This document shows positions 60,260 to 64,000 of a stretch of DNA of 64,000 bases, piece after piece. The position numbers were made by a program, and so were the translations under genes. A model generated the notes under the pieces. The model saw only the letters and a list, made by a program, of their open reading frames with translations. It was not told the origin of the DNA and ran no database searches. The DNA is from Enterococcaceae bacterium (GTDB lineage: Bacteria; Bacillota; Bacilli; Lactobacillales; Enterococcaceae), in contig JALCOL010000005.1 in assembly GCA_022649665.1 (NCBI GenBank), positions 1 to 64,000 of the forward strand, read 5' to 3'. Position 1 is the first letter of the stretch. Each line of letters opens with the position of its first letter.

Positions 60260-60742
60260 TTATTTATTTTTTTCTTTTTCAATTTTGATCGGTTTGCTTT
60301 CCAAGTCAGTCCGGACGATCAAGACGTCGCATGCGGCGTTGCGGATGACATATTCCGAAACAGAACCGATAAAGAGCCGTTCGACGGCATTCAAGCCAGT
60401 CGCTCCCATCATGAGGAGATCGACATGATGCTCTTCGGGCAGCTGTTTGGCGAGGATCGATTTCGGCGAGCCGAATTCCAAGACATAGCTGACTTCGTTG
60501 ACACCCAGTTTCTTTGCATATTCCGTGTATTCACCCAACGTTTTTTTCGCGGTTTCAGTTGCTTGATCTGCCAAAATATTGTCAAAAGACGAGACCGTTT
60601 GGAAAGCACGGGTATCAATGATGTGCGCTAAAATCAATTTGGCATGGTTCCTGAAGGCAACGTTTGCCGCTTTCTTGAACGCCAGCTCCGCTTCTTTCGA
60701 CCCGTCAACGGCAACCATGATCGTGCGATATTGTTGTAGCAT
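60260..60742 (-). CDS. Universal stress protein, UspA family
   Basis: 160 residues from ATG 60742 with GGAGGAG upstream (a TTG two codons earlier is possible). It has IMVAVDGSKEAELAFKKAAN at the N-terminus and GATGLNAVERLFIGSVSEYV as the ATP loop, then a Lys/Glu-rich tail. It is similar in layout to the Usp at 9879. It lies downstream of the 6S RNA locus on the same strand, the arrangement that gave the Lacto-usp RNA motif its name. Confidence 0.94.
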   Translation of the reverse strand: MLQQYRTIMVAVDGSKEAELAFKKAANVAFRNHAKLILAHIIDTRAFQTVSSFDNILADQATETAKKTLGEYTEYAKKLGVNEVSYVLEFGSPKSILAKQLPEEHHVDLLMMGATGLNAVERLFIGSVSEYVIRNAACDVLIVRTDLESKPIKIEKEKNK

Positions 60743-60821
60743 AAGCAACTCTCCTCCATTTGTTGATCCTTTTATTACGTTTATTTTAGCTCAAAAACCC
60801 CAAAAAAGGAAACGTTTCCTG

Positions 60822-61091
60822 CTAACGGATCCGCCGATTGATGACCATCGCAAAGTAGCTCGAGATCAAAAGTGTCGTAAAAACCAGCGCCAACGCGGCA
60901 TAAATCGAGCCAAAGTAGGCGGCGATGAGACTCAAAACACCGATCGCGAGGTAAGCGAGCCAATAGGGACGCACGAAGCGTTCGGGCTGCGGAATCTTGA
61001 GCTGCTGCAGAAACTCCGGCGCAAACTGCCGGATCCCAAAACTAGTCAAGATCAATAAAAATCCGAAAATAAGCAAAATGATCGTTGTCAC
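60822..61091 (-). CDS. Small membrane protein of unknown function
   Basis: 89 residues from GTG 61091 with AAGGAGCGG upstream. Three hydrophobic helices (about 2-19, 43-62, 64-83) with QFAPEFLQQLKIPQPERFVR between the first two and a basic C-terminus. No family recognised. It lies between 6S RNA and usp and may be co-transcribed with the latter. Confidence 0.7.
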   Translation of the reverse strand: MTTIILLIFGFLLILTSFGIRQFAPEFLQQLKIPQPERFVRPYWLAYLAIGVLSLIAAYFGSIYAALALVFTTLLISSYFAMVINRRIR

Positions 61092-61123
61092 GCTATCCGC
61101 TCCTTACAAATAATCGATGATAC

Positions 61124-61363
61124 AAAGAAAGCGGCTTGTCCGAAGACGAGCCGCCAAGGTCAAACTAAATGGGTAGATCCGTAGATGCCGTTTCTTATCC
61201 CATAGTATTGATCCCGCAAACAAGCAGGTGGGTCTTAAGGTTCATGGATTAGAACTACCAAGAGAAAAGGCATGTTCACACCAATCGCACAACAAAGTCC
61301 CGTATCAATGATAATATGTTCGGTCAACACAGCGAAGGATAACTCGTACATCACAGATTTCCC
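61124..61363 (-). ncRNA. ssrS: 6S RNA (Lacto-usp type)
   Basis: On the minus strand a promoter, TTGCGT-N17-TATTAT (61398-61370), starts a transcript near 61363. Its 5' segment (GGGAAATCTGTGATG) can pair with a 3' segment (CATCTACGGATCTACCC, 61187-61171), giving a closed rod of about 195 nt with a central region, as in 6S RNA. An intrinsic terminator with stem GCGGCTTGTC / GACGAGCCGC (61131-61154) and UUCG-like loop ends it. The position between rarA and a usp gene is the known context. There is no open frame. 6S RNA binds sigma-A RNA polymerase. Confidence 0.82.
61131..61154 (-). terminator. Terminator downstream of 6S RNA
   Basis: A 10-bp stem (one G-T pair) with a four-base loop and a T-rich tail (minus strand 61130-61124). 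Confidence 0.82.
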
Positions 61364-61369
61364 ACCTTC

Positions 61370-61398
61370 ATAATAGCACAGCCGGCAAAGAGACGCAA
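61370..61398 (-). promoter_or_regulatory. Promoter of 6S RNA
   Basis: Minus strand TTGCGT (61398-61393), 17-bp spacer, TATTAT (61375-61370). It begins 11 bp after the rarA stop codon. Confidence 0.75.
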
Positions 61399-61408
61399 TT
61401 CAAAAAGC

Positions 61409-62707
61409 TTATTTTTTGGAAACGTTTTTCTCGGAATCGTGTTTCCATTTTTGGAGCTGCTGGTAGCGCGCTTTAAGGGCCGCTTCATATTTTCCCGTCG
61501 TTTTTGCTTGATAGTAATGCTTGCCGCGCAAGCCTTTCGGCAAATATTCCTGGGCGACCCAGCCGCGCGGGTCATCATGCGGGTAACGATATTCTTGACC
61601 GCGGCCGAGTGCTTTTGCCCCGGAATAATGTGCATCTTGGAGAAAGCGCGGAATTTCGCCGGCGGACCCCGCTGCGAGATCTTTTTCAGCCGCTGCAAAT
61701 GAAGCGATCCCCGAATTTGATTTCGGCGAAAGCGCCAGATCGATCACCGCATCAGCCAGCGGGATCCGGCCTTCCGGCAAGCCTAAACGCTCAGCTGCGG
61801 TGACCGCTTGGACAGTGCGTGCACAAGCATTTGGATTGCCTAAGCCGATGTCTTCATATGCGATCACTAAGAGACGCCGGGTGACGCTTTTCAGATCGCC
61901 GCCGGCTAAAAGCCGTGCTAAATAATGAAGCGCGGCATCGACATCGCTGCCGCGGATCGATTTTTGAAAGGCGGAGATCAAGTCATAATGTGCGTCCCCG
62001 TCTTTATCGAACGCAAATGTTTTCTGCTGCAGGCTTTCTTCCAAATCAGTGATAGTGACATGCCGCGTACCGTCAGCTGCCGGTGCAGTCGATTTGATTG
62101 CGAGCTCCAGCGCATTCAGTGCACTGCGCAAGTCGCCGCCTGAGCGTTCTGCCAAAAAGGCGAGGCCTGCGGGCGGCAGTTCAGCATGCTCTTTTCCTAA
62201 ACCGCGTTCAGGATCTTTCAGTGCTCGTTTAAGGGCTGGAAGGATCTCGGCAGCCGTCAAAGGCTTCACCTCAAAAATCTGCAGCCGGCTGCGGATCGCC
62301 GGATTGATCGAAAAATATGGATTTTCTGTCGTTGCACCGATCAAAATGATTTTGCCATTTTCCAAAAAAGGCAGCAGAAAATCTTGTTTGGTTTTATCGA
62401 GTCGGTGGACTTCATCTAGTAATAAAACGACCCCGCCTGACATCTTTCCTTCTTCAGCAACGACCTGCAAGTCTTTTTTGGAATCGGTCGCAGCATTCAA
62501 AGACCGGAATGCGTAGTGCGTTGAGCCGGCGATCGCACTGGCGATGCTGGTTTTTCCGGTGCCGGGCGGTCCGTATAGAATCATTGACGACAACAGCTTT
62601 GCCTCGACCATCCGCCGAATGATCTTACCGGGACCCAGCAGATGTGTCTGGCCGACGACTTCAGAAAGTTCGCGCGGCCGCATGCGGTATGCCAAGGGTT
62701 TTTCCAT
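61409..62707 (-). CDS. rarA: Replication-associated recombination protein RarA (MgsA)
   Basis: 432-residue AAA+ ATPase acting at stalled replication forks. Walker A YGPPGTGKTS (about 45-54), Walker B VVLLLDEVHRLDK, sensor segment LIGATTENPYFSINPAIRSR with the arginine finger, then a tetramerisation domain with DVDAALHYLARLLAGGDLKS and the C-terminal YLPKGLRGKHYYQ. AAGGAGCT precedes the ATG. Monocistronic; the 6S RNA promoter follows its stop. Confidence 0.96.
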   Translation of the reverse strand: MEKPLAYRMRPRELSEVVGQTHLLGPGKIIRRMVEAKLLSSMILYGPPGTGKTSIASAIAGSTHYAFRSLNAATDSKKDLQVVAEEGKMSGGVVLLLDEVHRLDKTKQDFLLPFLENGKIILIGATTENPYFSINPAIRSRLQIFEVKPLTAAEILPALKRALKDPERGLGKEHAELPPAGLAFLAERSGGDLRSALNALELAIKSTAPAADGTRHVTITDLEESLQQKTFAFDKDGDAHYDLISAFQKSIRGSDVDAALHYLARLLAGGDLKSVTRRLLVIAYEDIGLGNPNACARTVQAVTAAERLGLPEGRIPLADAVIDLALSPKSNSGIASFAAAEKDLAAGSAGEIPRFLQDAHYSGAKALGRGQEYRYPHDDPRGWVAQEYLPKGLRGKHYYQAKTTGKYEAALKARYQQLQKWKHDSEKNVSKK

Positions 62708-62814
62708 GGCGATTCAGCTCCTTTTTCTTGTCTACATTATAGCAGAGAATGCGGGCGAGGAAATCTAGGTGAAATCATGCGGATTTTCGAGTATCATGGG
62801 TGAGAGGTGACACT

Positions 62815-63453
62815 ATGTCGATCAAAGAAATCATTGAAACCAAACCGACGACTTATGTCGCGCAAGCACTCTTGGGGCAGTATTTATCTTATTCAGGACC
62901 AGCTGGCGCGACCGGCGGCTGGATCGTCGATGCCGAAGCATATTTAGGGCCGCTCGACCGCGCAGCACACAGCTACGGCGGGCGTCAGACGCCGAGTCTT
63001 GCGGCAATGTATGCGGCGGCCGGAACGATCTATTTATACACGATGCATACCCATTTGATCTTGAATATCGTGACAAAAAGTGCCGGAACACCAGAAGGGG
63101 TCATGATCCGTGCGATCGAACCCGGCGCGGGGATCCCTTTGATGAAAGAACGCCGCCCAAAAGCAAAAAATATGGCGCAGCTGACGAACGGTCCCGGAAA
63201 ACTGGTGGAAGCGCTTGGCCTGCCGCGCGCTTTATATGGGACGTCGATCTTTGACGGGCCGCTTGAACTGGTGCCGGAAAAAGCGCGCCAGCCGCGCGAG
63301 ATCTTGATGATGCCGCGCGTCGGGATCCCGAACAAGGGACATTGGACCGTCTGGCCGCTGCGTTTTGCGGTCGCCGGCAATCCGTATCTTACCGGGATCA
63401 AAAAAAGCGAAATCGATGCCGCACACCACGGCTGGATCGGAGAAAAACAATGA
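62815..63453 (+). CDS. DNA-3-methyladenine glycosylase (AAG/MPG family)
   Basis: 212 residues from ATG 62815 with AGAGGTGAC upstream. Removes alkylated purines from DNA. The catalytic Glu is Glu41 in WIVDAEAYLGPLDRAAHSYG; the YLYTMHTHLILNIVT and GVMIRAIEP segments and GPGKLVEALGL are conserved. Overlaps the next gene by 4 nt (ATGA). Confidence 0.94.
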   Translation: MSIKEIIETKPTTYVAQALLGQYLSYSGPAGATGGWIVDAEAYLGPLDRAAHSYGGRQTPSLAAMYAAAGTIYLYTMHTHLILNIVTKSAGTPEGVMIRAIEPGAGIPLMKERRPKAKNMAQLTNGPGKLVEALGLPRALYGTSIFDGPLELVPEKARQPREILMMPRVGIPNKGHWTVWPLRFAVAGNPYLTGIKKSEIDAAHHGWIGEKQ

Positions 63454-63929
63454 AAAAAACTAATCTTATCAAATTTTTGGAACAGGAACTGCCGAAGTTT
63501 TTTCCGGAAACTGAGATCGAGCTGGCTTGGGATCCGCAGACCGGCGTGATCGAGCTTAGCGGGACGATCTACATCCATAATCCGAAACATGTCCTGACCG
63601 GAGACGCGTATAAAGTCGAAAGCGCGGAGGAAGTACTTGCGTTTGAAGACCGGATCGCTTTTTATCTGCAAAGCAAAGAGCAGCCGGATCCAGAGGAATA
63701 TCTTCAGATGTATGCGCTCGATAAAAAAGGGATGGATGAAACACGGCTGCTCGCGATCCTAGCGACATTCCGCGATGTACTGGCAGGAGCCGAGGAGCAG
63801 GTGCTCGACTTTTTGGCGGATCCCGCGGCTGAAGAATTCGAATTATCATGGGATGAAGAAGCGTTTGCGCGCTATTTGAAAAAATACAGCCGCAAAGCCG
63901 CGATACTCCATCCCTATCCGCATTACTAG
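63450..63929 (+). CDS. Conserved hypothetical protein between mpg and prmA
   Basis: 159 residues from ATG 63450 with GGAG 8 nt upstream; earlier in-frame codons overlap the glycosylase gene. It is acidic, begins KKTNLIKFLEQELPKFFPET and ends RKAAILHPYPHY. No transmembrane helix or recognised domain. Tight coupling with mpg (4-nt overlap) and 11 nt to prmA suggests one operon. Function unknown. Confidence 0.8.
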   Translation: MKKTNLIKFLEQELPKFFPETEIELAWDPQTGVIELSGTIYIHNPKHVLTGDAYKVESAEEVLAFEDRIAFYLQSKEQPDPEEYLQMYALDKKGMDETRLLAILATFRDVLAGAEEQVLDFLADPAAEEFELSWDEEAFARYLKKYSRKAAILHPYPHY

Positions 63930-63940
63930 GAGGATGAGCA

Positions 63941-64000
63941 ATGAATTGGTTTAAAATCAGCGTGGAAACGACTCATGAAGCAGTCGAAGCGGTCAGTAAT
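63941..64000 (+). CDS. prmA: Ribosomal protein L11 methyltransferase, N-terminus (runs off the right edge)
   Basis: Only 20 codons are present, MNWFKISVETTHEAVEAVSN, which match the start of PrmA (typically MKW..V.T..EA.EAVSN). AGGAGG lies 6 nt upstream. The placement after mpg and near rarA agrees with gene order in Lactobacillales. Identification depends on a short peptide. Confidence 0.7.
   Translation, partial: MNWFKISVETTHEAVEAVSN

Overview
The window is a stretch of chromosome from a low-to-mid GC Gram-positive bacterium of the order Lactobacillales, most likely a Lactobacillaceae or Enterococcaceae relative. The evidence is the walRK-yycH-yycI-walJ cluster, Shine-Dalgarno sequences of the AGGAGG type before nearly every gene, frequent TTG and GTG starts, an ISL3-type insertion sequence, class II UvrA, a LysM protein with an Apf-like C-terminus, and a 6S RNA of the Lacto-usp type beside a usp gene and rarA. 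I cannot name the genus from sequence alone. Most of the window is ordinary core chromosome; the only clear mobile DNA is a truncated ISL3 element at the left edge. LAYOUT. 1-1063: start of an ISL3 transposase, the end of its element, an AT-rich gap, and a candidate small RNA with twin hairpins. 1064-7951: nagA, then the essential cell-wall two-component system walRK with its regulators yycH, yycI and walJ. 8013-16599: a small membrane-anchored protein, an M42 peptidase-thioredoxin-Usp cluster, an NAD(P)-binding oxidoreductase, ytpR, two YibE/F membrane proteins, an SPFH/NfeD pair, an aldo/keto reductase and a DUF441 membrane protein. 16779-24394: class A PBP with an Asn-rich tail, UPF0154, a heterodimeric ABC exporter and thioredoxin reductase. 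24652-31379: phosphoglucomutase, an ArsR-type metal sensor, homoserine dehydrogenase and kinase, a PPOX protein, the PPDK regulator, rpsU and yqeY. 31655-43101: GNAT, MFS, an Old Yellow Enzyme homologue, a chelatase-like protein, EF-P, VanZ-like, PfkB kinase, PreT/PreA dihydropyrimidine dehydrogenase, TPP-riboswitch-controlled thiT and a polysaccharide deacetylase. 43222-51523: class II UvrA, LysM protein, CutC, a membrane/secreted protein pair, an HD-domain protein with a NarL-type two-component system, and a GNAT. 51610-64000: AI-2E-family permease, CNNM/CBS transporter, acpS-alr-mazF, a second heterodimeric ABC exporter behind a structured leader, a second Usp, 6S RNA, rarA, 3-methyladenine glycosylase, an unknown protein and the start of prmA. 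HOW IT FITS TOGETHER. Cell-envelope control is a recurring theme: WalRK and its accessory proteins, PBP1A, the LysM hydrolase-like protein, the polysaccharide deacetylase, NagA, VanZ and alanine racemase. Redox homeostasis (two thioredoxin-system parts, OYE, AKR, PPOX) and drug export (two ABC pairs, MFS) are the others. MOST NOTABLE SIGNALS. (1) A terminator-bearing leader with two competing copies of one strand ahead of the second ABC exporter. (2) A dispersed family of 3'-end elements with a conserved leader and exchangeable, compensated terminator stems, two long copies of which differ at one base. (3) A candidate sRNA with two C-rich loops of almost the same sequence. (4) A TPP riboswitch whose terminator hairpin also hides the Shine-Dalgarno sequence. 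(5) A 40-bp perfect palindrome that gives two convergent proteins the same C-terminal peptide. (6) Strong excess of GATC in coding DNA. No tRNA, rRNA operon, CRISPR array, prophage or replication origin was seen.
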